64,000 nt of DNA from Bactericera cockerelli (lineage: Eukaryota > Arthropoda > Insecta > Hemiptera > Triozidae). Below, piece by piece: positions 10,905-20,905 of the stretch. Position 1 is the first letter of the stretch; every line of letters begins with the position of its first letter. Where the stretch lies: the NCBI GenBank assembly GCA_024516035.1, contig CM044957.1, forward strand, positions 20,526,676 to 20,590,675. Direction: 5' to 3'. A program made the position numbers and the translations under genes. Under the pieces are notes generated by a model. It made no database searches, was not told the origin of the DNA, and was given only the letters and a program-made list of their open reading frames with translations.

Positions 10905-11080
10905 GTGTGACAACACACGACTTTCTATATCACTCGAAAATAAGTCAAATTCCGCCACTGGTGACTCAACGGTAACAGTTAGCTTAATCAGCACCTCAAA
11001 ATCATTGGATTTGATACGTCACATTCCCCATGTAGGATAATAAAAATAGTTAGTCCAAGCGGGTCCCCTTTTGGACCAAT
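10905..11080 (-). mobile_element. family B element, right-half fragment
   Basis: The complement of 22900-23105: ACACACGACTTTC, CGCCACTGGTGACTCAACGG, TCAGCACCTCAAAATCATTG and the AGTCCAAGCGGGTCCCC block. The left end is missing. Confidence 0.65.
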
Positions 11081-11420
11081 TTTCTTTTCTAAATCTCGAA
11101 TAACTCGATTTCGTTTAATTTTTTCGATAGCAAGAATAGAAAATGTTTGTAAAATGAAAACACCCACTTTCAATTGGGAGCAAACAAAAAACATACAGGG
11201 TGGTTCATAAGTGAAATAATTACTTGATTTTTTAAAAACCGAGTTTTTTAAATTTTTATCACGGATTCTCAATTTTCGCCTAATTTTACCCATTTTTTCG
11301 TTGGTTCTACTGAAAAACAAAACTAGGGTGAGACATATTTTTTTTTTTTTTGCAACTTGAAAGGGAGATCTGGGGATTATGAGTTTGAGAAAGCTTTTTG
11401 GAATGAGGCCCTGAACTGTT
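11081..11420 (+). repeat. repeat family F copy
   Basis: TCTCGAATAACTCGATTTCG and TTCGATAGCAAGAATAG recur at 35295, 61145 and (inverted) 25300 and 4300. An ACAGGGTGG word at 11196 is typical of the ends of this and the foldback families. No coding potential. Confidence 0.5.
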
Positions 11421-11870
11421 GAGACTGAGAACCGAGAGAACCAAATCTTCTGTAAAAGAGGTGACGACTCCCTTATTCGTAGTATTCGTACTGTCGACAA
11501 TTCTGTAATACTTTCCTTTTTTTACAGGCATATTCTTATTGACCATTTATGGAAAGAAAAAGATATTTATGAGACTTACATTAGATTGAGGTTCGTTGCA
11601 ATTCAGGATGATGGAAATCGTAAAGTTCCACTGAAAGCCAAAAGTGCAGTACCAAGAACTATATGTATAACAATACGTTATTAATGCTACTTGAAAGTTT
11701 ATCTCTACTTATTCAATTTTTCATCTTTTTCCCCAGGGATACGAACAACTAAACAACTTCTTAGTAATGTTTTAATAACTTTGCACCGGAAATCATTGGA
11801 TCGATTTCGCCTTTTTTATGTACAAGCTTTCTAATTGGACTAGTAACCTCGCTCAGTAAAAAACATTACC
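11421..11870 (-). other. 3' flank of CPR-A
   Basis: No gene. For the minus-strand CPR-A this is the 3' UTR and downstream. The nearest poly(A)-signal-like word I find is ATTAAA (minus, 11776-11771), about 95 bases past the stop; no perfect AATAAA was seen here. Confidence 0.35.
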
Positions 11871-13436
11871 TCAAAATTGAAGGTTGTGTCCTCGCAAGAA
11901 TGTGTCTATTTGACCTGAAGCAAAATTCTGTCTGTCAGAGGGCGAAGCTACGAAAAAAAATGGCTGTGGGGCAGCAGGTTGGGAGAATCTCTGTGCAGAT
12001 GGTGGAGCTTCTGCTGGAAACCTTTGAGGTCTTCCGCTCGGAGGGTTGAATCTCTGAGGTTGAGGTTCTGGTTGCAACTCTGGTTGAAATCTCTGTGGAA
12101 CTTGAGTTTGTTGACTTGTGAAAGTTTGGGGTGATTGTCTCAGAAGGGAGTTAGGTATTTTTGGTGGAGGTTCCGTAGCTCGCTGTTGTTCTTGCTGTTG
12201 TTCGAAAAGTTGCTGTGATTGTTGTACTTGAAGTGCTGCCTGTTGTTGCTGGAAAAGTTGTTGTTGTTGAAATGCTGATGGAGGTGGTTGACTAAATGGT
12301 AGTCTAGGAGGGGAAAAAAACTGAGGTTGGCTTTGTGGTTGACCAAGAAATGGTGATCTTTGTGGTGAATCGGCTATGCGAGGAACTTGTTGGAACACAA
12401 CAGTGTTATATTGTCGAGTTGCTGGATCAAACACAAGCTCGGTCTGATAGGATGGTGAAGATTCACCTTGTGGTGTAGGGGAAGCAGGTTTAGGTGCTCT
12501 AGAAGGACTTGATGGGGCAAAATCAAATTGGAATTTTTTGAATTCAGCTGAAAAGTCAAGACCAGGTTGTGGACTGGCGGAAGATTGCTGAGATCTTGAG
12601 GGTACTGGTGAACTTGTAGTCACTTGAAGTTGTGGTCTAAATGTTGTGGCAGGTTGTTCAAATCTTAGTGTTGGCCTGGTAGGTTGTTGAGAGAATTTTG
12701 GTCTTGGTGTAGGCGTGGATCCTCTAAATATTTGTGGCTCAGGAGTTGTAAACTGAGTGGGTCGAATAGTTGGTCTTGGTCGAATGTTAACCTGCTGCTC
12801 ATCTGCTTCATCAGCAGCTGCGGCTTCTTGAGTAGAAAACTGTTGCTGAAACAATGTGGTACTGGGCCTTTCTGGTGGGGGAGGCCTTCTTGTAGGTTTT
12901 ATTGGTCTTTGAGGGAAGTTGGCTGGTATGTTTTCCTCTGCACTTCCTACAGCTGGCTCGATCTCTTCTTCTTGTTCTTGTTTATCAACGTTAGGATCAC
13001 ATGGATTACCAGACACATACGTAAATTCTCTTTTGTTACCATCTGGGTCAATGTATCCATATTTACCTCTGACAACACAATCCGTGCCTCTGGTCTCTTC
13101 CTTGAAACTACCATCAGCAGATTCGTAACCAAAGGTAAATGATCCATCGTCATTTAGCTTATTGTAATTTCTTATCGTTTGAACTGGCACTGGTTTAGCA
13201 TCTTCAACATTTTTAGATCTTGGTATGGTAGACTGGATTCTAGGTTGACTTGATATTGCTCTTCCCAAGTTTGGCTGTCGAAATACTTGCTGTTGTTGTT
13301 GTGCTGGTTCCTCATCTTGATAGAAATCAGATTCTTCTTGGGAAGCGATTTCTTCTCGAATAGTAGGTCTAACTCTTAAAGCTACTCTGCTTCCTTGCTG
13401 CCCGGTAATACTACCGACAAGTAAGCAGAAAATGAG
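11871..13436 (-). CDS. CPR-A exon 2: RR-type cuticular protein, Q/P-rich
   Basis: Main exon of a secreted structural cuticle protein. It begins after a good acceptor (pyrimidine tract then TTCCAG, 13442-13437) in phase 0 and runs 521 codons to TGA at 11873-11871. With exon 1 the protein is 527 aa. It opens with the signal peptide core LIFCLLVGSITG. The chitin-binding RR region spans about residues 101-155: DDGSFTFGYESADGSF, then GKYGYIDPDGNKREFTY. This is the RR-1-like GSxxYxYE..DG....G.YGYxDPDG pattern, but it ends in SGNPCDPN instead of the usual GFxPxG, and it holds two cysteines (about 126 and 152), rare in CPR proteins. The rest is low complexity: RPTxRP motifs, polyQ near 340-370, PQRF repeats. 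Likely extracellular, in the procuticle. Overlapping frames on either strand are compositional shadows. Confidence 0.9.
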   Translation of the reverse strand, partial: LIFCLLVGSITGQQGSRVALRVRPTIREEIASQEESDFYQDEEPAQQQQQVFRQPNLGRAISSQPRIQSTIPRSKNVEDAKPVPVQTIRNYNKLNDDGSFTFGYESADGSFKEETRGTDCVVRGKYGYIDPDGNKREFTYVSGNPCDPNVDKQEQEEEIEPAVGSAEENIPANFPQRPIKPTRRPPPPERPSTTLFQQQFSTQEAAAADEADEQQVNIRPRPTIRPTQFTTPEPQIFRGSTPTPRPKFSQQPTRPTLRFEQPATTFRPQLQVTTSSPVPSRSQQSSASPQPGLDFSAEFKKFQFDFAPSSPSRAPKPASPTPQGESSPSYQTELVFDPATRQYNTVVFQQVPRIADSPQRSPFLGQPQSQPQFFSPPRLPFSQPPPSAFQQQQLFQQQQAALQVQQSQQLFEQQQEQQRATEPPPKIPNSLLRQSPQTFTSQQTQVPQRFQPELQPEPQPQRFNPPSGRPQRFPAEAPPSAQRFSQPAAPQPFFFVASPSDRQNFASGQIDTFLRGHNLQF

Positions 13437-14106
13437 CTGGAATCAAAGTAAAAAGAATAAAAACGGTTAACTTTTTGATATTATACATAGAGTGTGTCAT
13501 AAAATACATAGAGTTATTTTAAACAAACCAACGCAATTACTCGGAAACTACTGCAGAAAAAATATTCTGACCAAATCTTCCTTAAAAATAGTAGCTCAGG
13601 TAGGAAAATAGTATCAATCTGTGCATTAAGGAAAGGATTTTTCTTTTCTAACCTTAAATCTCAGTTTTCGGAATTGAGGAGTTTGTGGGGAGTCCGCTAT
13701 CTTGAAAAAAAGGACCAAATACTTTTTATTATTATAACAGAACTCTTTTCTTTATTGGCTTAAGAAGTCTTACAACTTCTTCTTACCGGGTATTATTATT
13801 TATTTTTACAAATTAAAATATTATTAAAATTATCAAAATAAATTACCAATACATCTTACAAACTAAGTACAGTAGAAATCGTTTATAACGAACTTTCAAG
13901 GGACCGGACAGATTTATTTTGTTCCATATATTATAGTTATAGCCGATTTTCACTATATCCGATGTATCGGCTATAAGGAACAAGTTCACTATATCCGATA
14001 TGTATCGCTTATAAAGGACAATGTACGTTATTAGGAAACTTCGTAAGATATGAAAAATGTATGTACGTATAATGTACTAGCGGGCTGCACCCGCTTCGCC
14101 AAGCCA

Positions 14107-14225
14107 TCACACACACACCACCCATACATCACACACCACATACACACACACCACATACACGCACACACACACATACACAAACACATCCACATCCACACAC
14201 ACCCACACACATCCACACATCCACA

Positions 14226-14273
<48 letters not shown>

Positions 14274-14419
14274 ACACGCACATACCACACACACACACAA
14301 ACCACACACACACCACACACACACACCACACACACAAACCACACACACACACCACACACACACACCCACCCACACACACACACCACCCACACACACACAC
14401 ACACACACCCACCCCCACC

Positions 14420-14493
<74 letters not shown>
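14107..14493. repeat. CA/TG microsatellite
   Basis: About 390 bp of (CA)n with interspersed CCA and CACC variants, inside the Helitron next to its 3' hairpin. It makes long apparent open frames of His-Thr or Val-Cys dipeptides in several frames; these are not genes. Confidence 0.95.
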
Positions 14494-14496
<3 letters not shown>

Positions 14497-14559
14497 CCAT
14501 CATCGCTGTAAATTTCAAAATCCCGAGCCAAATCTATCATAGCGGATATTTATAATGTA

Positions 14560-15440
14560 GCAAACTGGCCTATATTTCGAGAACGATTTGTCAGAATATG
14601 GCAACAAAGAGCTCAAATAAAATCATGTGATGTTCTCAGACAGTTTTTACAATAAAAATATAGGTCCTCGCGATATCTTTCAAGTTCCGTGCTGGAATCT
14701 GTAAAAAAAACGTGAAAAGTCTGAAAAAATGGTCGAAATTTCGAACATTCTGGCTTCTATCTCGAGAATGGTACGTCAGAATGTGGCCTAGTATGAATTA
14801 AATGAAAGCTAGTTTTATCTAATGTGTTAATAAATAATAAAAAATATAGGCCCTTGCGACGAATTTTAAGTTCCGCGCTGGAGTCTGCTAAAAAACGTGA
14901 AAAGTCTGAAAAAAAGGTCGAAATTTCGATCATTCTGGCTTGTATCTCCAGAACGGTACGTCAGAATGTAGCCTAGTATGAATTAAATGAAAGCTAGTTT
15001 TGTCTAATGTGTTATTAAATAATAAAAAATATAGGTCCTCGCGACAAATTTTAAGTTCCGCGCTGGAATCTGCTAAAAAACGTGAAAAGTCTGAAAAAAA
15101 GGTCGAAATTTCGAACATTCTGGCTTGTATCTCCAGAACGGTACGTCAGAATGTAGCCTAGTATGAATTAAATGAAAGCTAGTTTTGTCTTATGTGTTAT
15201 TAAATAATAAAAAATATAGGTCCTCGCGACAAATTTTAAGTTCCGCGCTGGAGTCTGCTAAAAAACGTGAAAAGTCTGAAAAAAAGGTCGAAATTTCGAA
15301 CATTCTGGCTTATATCTCCAGAACGGTACGTCAGAATGTGGCCTAGTATGAATTAAATGAAAGCTAGTTTTGTCTAATGTGTTATTAAATAATAAAAAAT
15401 ATAGGTCCTCGCGATAGATTTCAAGTTCCAGGGCAAAGAC
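14560..15440. repeat. 185-bp minisatellite inside the Helitron
   Basis: About 4.7 head-to-tail units. The marker CGTGAAAAGTCTGAAAAAA starts at 14711, 14896, 15081 and 15266, exactly 185 bp apart. Each unit also holds GGTCGAAATTTCGA, AACGGTACGTCAGAATGT and ATGAAAGCTAGTTTTGTCT. Inner units are nearly identical and outer ones more diverged, as expected from recent amplification at the centre. Confidence 0.95.
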
Positions 15441-15973
15441 TGTCATAAAATCGGACCCTTCCTCAAGCCAATACTTGAGGAAGGTCATAACTCAAGGACG
15501 GTTTGGAATTTCGGACTTTTGATAATTTTCCTGGTATTTTCCGGCAATTTTACTTGGGGTCGTCTCTAATCAATTTTTCGCTATCTCTTACCGTTTCGCC
15601 TAAACAATTCCTGCACACAAAGCCACAAAGTCACAAAGCCACAAAGCCCGTCCATATTTCTCATTTATATATAGAGATGTAGGTACATACTGGTAGGTAC
15701 ATACACAATCTACTAATTCAAAATCTGAAACTTCTAGGTGCTAAAAAAATGATCTAAATTAGACAGGTCACTTATTGACAGAAATAAACATGTTTTCTGT
15801 TTTACTCTCACAGCATCAAAATGGTTTTTGTACGTTATATCCGATAGGAAGTAGCAACGAGACTTGAAAATTTGTTCGCTATAAAGCCAATATTGTGCCC
15901 GATAGCCGATGTTTGTTTTAAACGATACCAATCTATTTACTGATTCGGCTTGAGTCACTTATATCACTAAAAA

Positions 15974-16174
15974 GCCGACCTCCATGGCTCAGTGGTTAAG
16001 AGCATGGGTTACTGACCCGGAGGTTGCGGATTCGAATACCAGCCGGAGCGGAAAATTCTGACAGAGTTTTTCCGTTTCCAGAATGGCATGGATGTAAAGG
16101 TAAAGTGCCCTGAAGTAATGCGAAAGCGGTTCCGGGGCACAACTACCTTTAAAAAATAAATAAAAAAAAAAAAA
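15974..16174 (+). mobile_element. tRNA-derived SINE, family T2
   Basis: The head of about 75 nt is tRNA-like: GCCGACCTCCATGGCTCAGT (A box TGGCTCAGTGG) and GCGGATTCGAATACC (B box). The body includes AAAGTGCCCTGAAGTAATGC and GGTTCCGGGGCAC, with an A-rich tail to 16174. A flanking duplication ACTAAAAA (15966-15973 and 16175-16182) supports retrotransposition. A truncated antisense copy is at 33471-33600. Confidence 0.85.
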
Positions 16175-16182
16175 ACTAAAAA

Positions 16183-16652
16183 GTCTGCGCCGCACCACTG
16201 ACTATCCAGAATATCCAGTGACAGTTAAAGTGGTATGAACTCGGGTGAAATAATCATGAAAGTCGGTTAGCAATTTTATTTATGTAATCTCCATCATCAT
16301 TGAGCAACACATCATGATGCAATTGTTCGTTGTCTACCCACTATGCACGGTCATTCGTCATTGGCCAGCAGTCAACTCCCACGACAGGCATAGGTGCTTG
16401 TATTTGTATCAGCTACCTTTATACATAGTTCATGGATGTAATAATTTTATTATGTTCTTTGTATGGACCTTACAATTCATTACGTAAAATTTTAATTATA
16501 TCAACACAATGTGTGGATGTGAACCATTCTATCTTCCATGTGAGAATAAGAATTCAACTTGAAACTCAAAATAACAATAAGTTATGTATCTACACTCGTT
16601 CTTGATTTGCGAAGACTAATACTCTATATCTATACATACATAATATATTATA
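16183..16652. other. gene-free stretch
   Basis: Nothing recognisable; AT-rich spacer within the inferred CPR-A intron. Confidence 0.4.
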
Positions 16653-17407
16653 CAGAGTGTCCCTTAATAAACAAGACATTCAAATATCTCGAGAACTAAT
16701 GACGATAGAAAAAATCTGTCCAAAGATCATTTTCATAGCTCTAAAGGGGACACTTAACGGTGACCTTGAAAAGTTTCTCAGGTGACCTCTTCAAGGTTAT
16801 TTCAAGGTCAACTTTGGAATTTTAAATAACCCGCCCTATTTTTTATGATATTGTTTAAATCTCTACAATTTTCGTCACACCTAATTCCACACACACCCCC
16901 CTGGGAGTGTGAGATTTTTTTCATCTTAGACTATGAGTGCGACATATCAAATCAGTCTAATTTTAGGTGCAGAACACGATAGTGGTATTGGTTTTTCATG
17001 TTACTTAACTTTTTGGGTCACCTATACTTGAGACCCAAAAAGTTAAGTAAAATGAAAAACCAACACCACTATCGTGTTCCAGCACCTAAAATTAGACTGA
17101 TTTGATTTGCCGCACTCATAGTCTAAGATGGAAAAAATCTCATACTCCCAAAAGGGTATGAAACATGATGTGACAAAAATTACAAGTAAGAATTTATTTG
17201 AACTTAAAAAAAAAAATCATAAAATATAGGGAGTGTTTAATGCCAAAGTTGACCTTGAAATAACCTTGAACTGGTTATCTAAGAAACTTTTCAAGATCCC
17301 CATTAAGTGTTCCCTTAAGAGCTATGAAAATGATCTCTGGACAGATTTTTTCTATCGTCAGTAGTTCTCGACATATTTGAATGTCTCTGTTATAATGGGA
17401 CACCCTG
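16653..17407. repeat. long hairpin (foldback) element
   Basis: The left half and right half are complementary almost end to end: arms of about 367 bp around a loop of only about 12 bases (stem TTTTGGGTC/GACCCAAAA at 17011-17019 and 17032-17040). Ends are CAGAGTGTCCC and GGGACACCCTG, flanked by TA. Other paired words are GACGATAGAAAAAATCTGTC with its complement near 17345 and TAGACTATGAGTGCG with its complement near 17115. A one-sided copy of the family is at 25664-25950. No ORF. Confidence 0.85.
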
Positions 17408-19467
17408 TATGTGTACTGTTTATCATATTATTTATCATTGAATTAGTAACAAAATAAAATTTGTAGATTTGAACACCTGATTAACTGACTTTAAATAAAT
17501 ATTCCTCTGAGTGGTCAGACATTTATTTATTATTAAACAAAGTAGCTAATATTATTTCATATTCCTATACTCTTCTTATACATTATGCTCAATGCTCAAA
17601 ACTGACGTAATATTTCCACTTTGGTTAGCAAAACTCATTCTTTGATGGAAGTACTCCCCCGCAAGTCTATCTTTCGTTTCAAGGACCAAACATTTTGAAA
17701 TAGAATAGATTTGAAATATCTAATACATCGGGTCCAAACATATCAATGCTGAAGGGAGAGAAACTTAATTGAGGGATTTTCGCGATACTGTTCTTTCTTA
17801 AAGTTTTCAGCATGTTTTCATGCTTCTTCCAAGCCTTTCAATGAAAATTATAGGTGTGTTCCTTTCTACGTCTCATAGAAACGGTTTACCATTCATCCTT
17901 GGGACAGTTGTCTTACCACGACGCCGCACCGTCTGGTACTTTCCCATCCAATCTGAAAAGATCAAATTGTTCAAGAACTGACGCAAAGTGATAAAAATCC
18001 AAATCTCGGTTTAAAAGAGCATTTAAATCACTGTGTCTAAAAATCTAAAATAACGTCCACATTTTAAGTCATGCTAGCCTGCCTCATCTAGATGAAAACC
18101 ACATCAGCGACATGTTCTATGAGCTACACAAACCTCTGCAAGTCTGCACCTATGGCTACCTACACGGGCCTACACGTAAAGAGACATTGTCTATAATTTC
18201 CGACAGTAAATGGGACACTGACGGTACGGTGTTGACAGAAATTTGTGAAACTTCCTTCTTCAGTATTCAACATAGACATGGAAAAATTAAATAAACAAAC
18301 ATACAGACCTAATCCTGGAAAATTTCGAGTTTATCGGATGTTATTTTTCCACCAGTGAGACACGGTAGTTATGGTTCCTTGGAAAAAGTTTTCGCTTCTT
18401 ATTCACAGATTCAGTTCAAAGCTGGCCAAACCATATAATTTTATTTCAGGCAAGTTTGCGTTCATGTCACGCTCGTGTGGAGCTGTCTTAACAGATAAGA
18501 ACACTCTACCTCCTGCATTAACTGGGTTGGTAGTGGCAATTTGAATTAATTAAATTAATTTTGTTTGTTACTTGAACCTTATGTAGCAAAGTAGGTATTA
18601 TGTGACATTTGAAGGACCTCATTATATACTACATAGACATAGTTAGTATTAGGTCAAACGTCGGTAAGTATCTCACCTAATCCATGCATGGAGGATGTCC
18701 AAGACAGTGTAGATCCATTTATATTCTCATTGCATAACGTACACAACCTACCTACGTGTCAATGAAAAGTATTGGACGTGCTTCTGACCAGATACTTCTG
18801 AATTAAGGTGTGGAATATTTAAAATTAAATGTGTTGATTTGTTGAACATCCCTCCATAAATCGTGTAAAACAAACAATAATTTGCCATAAGTCCAGAAGA
18901 TTTACTGTGTTAAGAAGGTATTTTTGAGTAGAACCAACTCAGGCAGTTAAGTTTATTTGCAAAGGCAGTTTAGGTTTATTTATAAACCTTTGTGATACAA
19001 TTTTTAAAATATCTATTTTTACGAATACTCTAATATAAATTTCAGCTTGCCATTGTTTGATGATTGAGAATCGCAGCCAATTTTGTGGAATTAATGACAA
19101 AAGTAAAGTTGGCCGTCATTTGCAAAAAGTAAATGATAAAAAGATAACTTTTTACCAAAGTATTTGTAAAATAAATCCCTTTTCAAAAATGTATCGCAAG
19201 AGGGGGTTCGTCTCTAAAAAATGATTTTGGGTCCCGTGGCATGGCCTCGATGTTTATTCGCAGGCCGGCCCGAATAATTGGCCCGACTCTAGAACAACGT
19301 TTAATTTCAAACTTACTCATTAGGGCTTCCAAATATATTCAGCAGTTTCCAGACTTTTGCCCCACCCTGTATAGTATACGTATAATTGTTAGAAATTATT
19401 GGACCTGTATCTAGAATTTAGGAAAAATGGTATTCTACCATATAAGACAAAATGTGTAGAAAATCGG
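17408..19467. other. gene-free stretch
   Basis: I find no supported gene. A 60-codon frame at 18112-18294 has no recognisable similarity and no context. The sequence is AT-rich with only scattered short repeat words. Confidence 0.4.
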
Positions 19468-19567
19468 GGCGCGTTCAAGTATAAAACAGAAAAATTCCTG
19501 GCCCGCTAGGGATCGAACCTAGGTTACCATGTGTTCAAAGCCTAGCGTCCTAGCTCACATGGCCACT
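19468..19567 (-). mobile_element. SINE family E, head fragment
   Basis: Minus strand: GTGGCCATGTGAGCTAGGAC and CCTAGGTTCGATCCCTAGCG, a diverged copy of the tRNA-like head at 6150-6232 with its A and B boxes. The body is missing apart from a few bases. Confidence 0.65.
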
Positions 19568-19605
19568 GATTTTGTATTGCTGATTCAGAACCTCGTAATT
19601 TTGAC

Positions 19606-19735
19606 TATTCTCGACCAGACTCAGGCTGGGTGAGGTTAATTTGAGTAACTTGATTGTTAGTTTCCGGCGAATGGAGGGTAAAATCCCCCTCATGATATGA
19701 CCAATGACCATGCAGTTGAAAATGACTTTAAAATT
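19606..19735 (+). mobile_element. SINE body fragment (5S/T1 type)
   Basis: CAGACTCAGGCTGGGTGAGG, CGGCGAATGGAGGGTAAAAT and CATGATATGACC match the body of the 5S-derived SINE (660-780), with decay. The head is absent. Confidence 0.75.
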
Positions 19736-19739
19736 AATA

Positions 19740-20205
19740 CAGGCGCAATATCCTTCGACTATACATTACCTCATTGAGTCATACTAAATAATTTCTGTTT
19801 ATCGTTTGATCTTTTATTATTCAGTCCGAATCCAAATATCTTGGCGCAGTAACTTTCCCTTTATGAAAGAAGTATGAGTACCTACCTACTCGAGTTTATT
19901 ATTAACCGTGACCTTGGAGATAAATATTGATATGGTTCATAATATGGTCTTGCACAACTGGTTAACTTATACTTTTTATCACCGAAGATTTAATCAATGG
20001 TAATACTACAACGCTGAACTAGTTCAGTTATAAAATTAAATATATATATATCGATATTTTGTCAAATTAGGTACCTAGGTATCTGCGCCTGACCACTAAC
20101 TTCTTACTTATACACTTATATCTAGTGAACGGAACTATTAGTTGCCTATTTTTGTTTGACCTTATTTATTACCAACCATTTGTTTATTGATTTGTTCATT
20201 ACTTC
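19740..20205. other. gene-free stretch
   Basis: Nothing recognisable beyond AT-rich sequence. Confidence 0.35.
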
Positions 20206-20545
20206 CGAGAAATTTCTAATTTTAGAAATCGGAAGTATTGTGTTCGTTTTTGTAAAAAAAATAATTATTGTTTCCTCCGATTTCAATTTTTTTTTATTAT
20301 ATTTCTGGACGTTTCATAACCTCTTGAGCAACTATGGTTTTGTGTCTGTCTGTCGATCTGTCGGTCTATCTGTCTGTCTGTTAAAAACATTTCTTGTAAC
20401 CGGCAAATCTCAGAAACTACAGAACGGATTTTGACGAAATTTTGTACACATATAGGAGACGTCATCAACTTAGCACTAGCGGTTCTTGGTGATAGAGACC
20501 ATGCGCCTGACCACTAACTTTTACTTAAACGTAATGATAACTGGA
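20206..20545 (+). repeat. interspersed repeat family D
   Basis: Opens with CTTCCGAGAAATTTCTAATT then AGAAATCGGAAGTATTGTG, an inverted-repeat end. It continues through CATAACCTCTTGAGCAACTA, CTCAGAAACTACAGAACGG, TAGCGGTTCTTGGTGATAGA and GACCATGCGCCTGACCACTA. The opposite end is not well defined. Confidence 0.6.
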
Positions 20546-20822
20546 GCAGGAAGAAAATGCCACATATCACTCATACAAGGCCCTGAGAGAATTTTTCCAA
20601 AAAATAATATTAAATTAGAAAAAAATAAGAAAAAAAAAAATATCTGGTTTCTGAAAAATCCCCTAATATTCCTTTTCTTAGATAGGCAAAAAATCCCCGA
20701 AAAAGGGACAAAATCCGCGAAAGTGGAAACGCTGCTCAGAGGGTTGGTACCTTCAATATCTTTGGAGATTAACTGGACTATAAATTTTAATCTTAAGTAC
20801 ATATCTCCCTTGACTGTATCCC
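20546..20822. other. gene-free stretch
   Basis: No supported gene; several frames are open but biased (A-rich). Confidence 0.3.
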
Positions 20823-20905
20823 ATATTAGCTTATGTTGCTATTGGGCGCGGCAATTGTTCAACCTCATGGTTAAGGTTGGTAGGGTGGAGCACGTTTTAA
20901 TCTTA
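20823..20905 (-). mobile_element. tRNA-SINE family T1, 3' tail fragment
   Basis: The complement of 55630-55700: TTAGCTTATGTTGCTATTGG, TTCAACCTCATGGTTAAGG and TTGGTAGGGTGGAGCACGT. Only the tail survives. Confidence 0.7.

Larger units (their letters stand above)
14077..15677 (-). mobile_element. non-autonomous Helitron, full length
   Basis: On the minus strand it begins TCTCTATATATAAATGAG and ends with a short hairpin, GCGGGTGCAGCCCGC, merging into CTAG. It is bounded by A on the 5' side and T on the 3' side, which matches the Helitron rule (5' TC, 3' hairpin plus CTRR, insertion between A and T, no duplication). It is 1601 bp, has no Rep/helicase gene, and carries a CA/GT tract next to the 3' hairpin and a 185-bp tandem array inside. 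Related 3' ends are at 28764, 33396, 51694 and 56581. Confidence 0.75.
13870..15942. mobile_element. Tigger/pogo-like DNA transposon remnant split by a Helitron
   Basis: Left end CAGTAGAAATCGTTTATAAC then GAACTTTCAAGGGACCGGAC and repeated CACTATATCCGATNTATCG blocks resemble the TIR and subterminal pattern of Tigger-type pogo elements. The right end reads GTTTTAAACGATACCAATC then TTTACTG, an imperfect complement of the left. TA precedes the left end; the right TA is mutated. No transposase remains. The interior is replaced by the Helitron at 14077-15677. Confidence 0.5.

Noticed and set aside
12140..13153. Several 60-150 codon frames overlapping CPR-A exon 2 on both strands
   Set aside because: Shadows of the Q/P-rich coding sequence; they lack their own domains and starts and are explained by composition.
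14031..14540. Long open frames of His-Thr or Val-Cys repeats
   Set aside because: They are translations of the CA/TG microsatellite and exist in several frames on both strands; not genes.
14560..15440. CRISPR-like array
   Set aside because: Units of 185 bp are directly repeated without unique spacers; it is a minisatellite in a Helitron.
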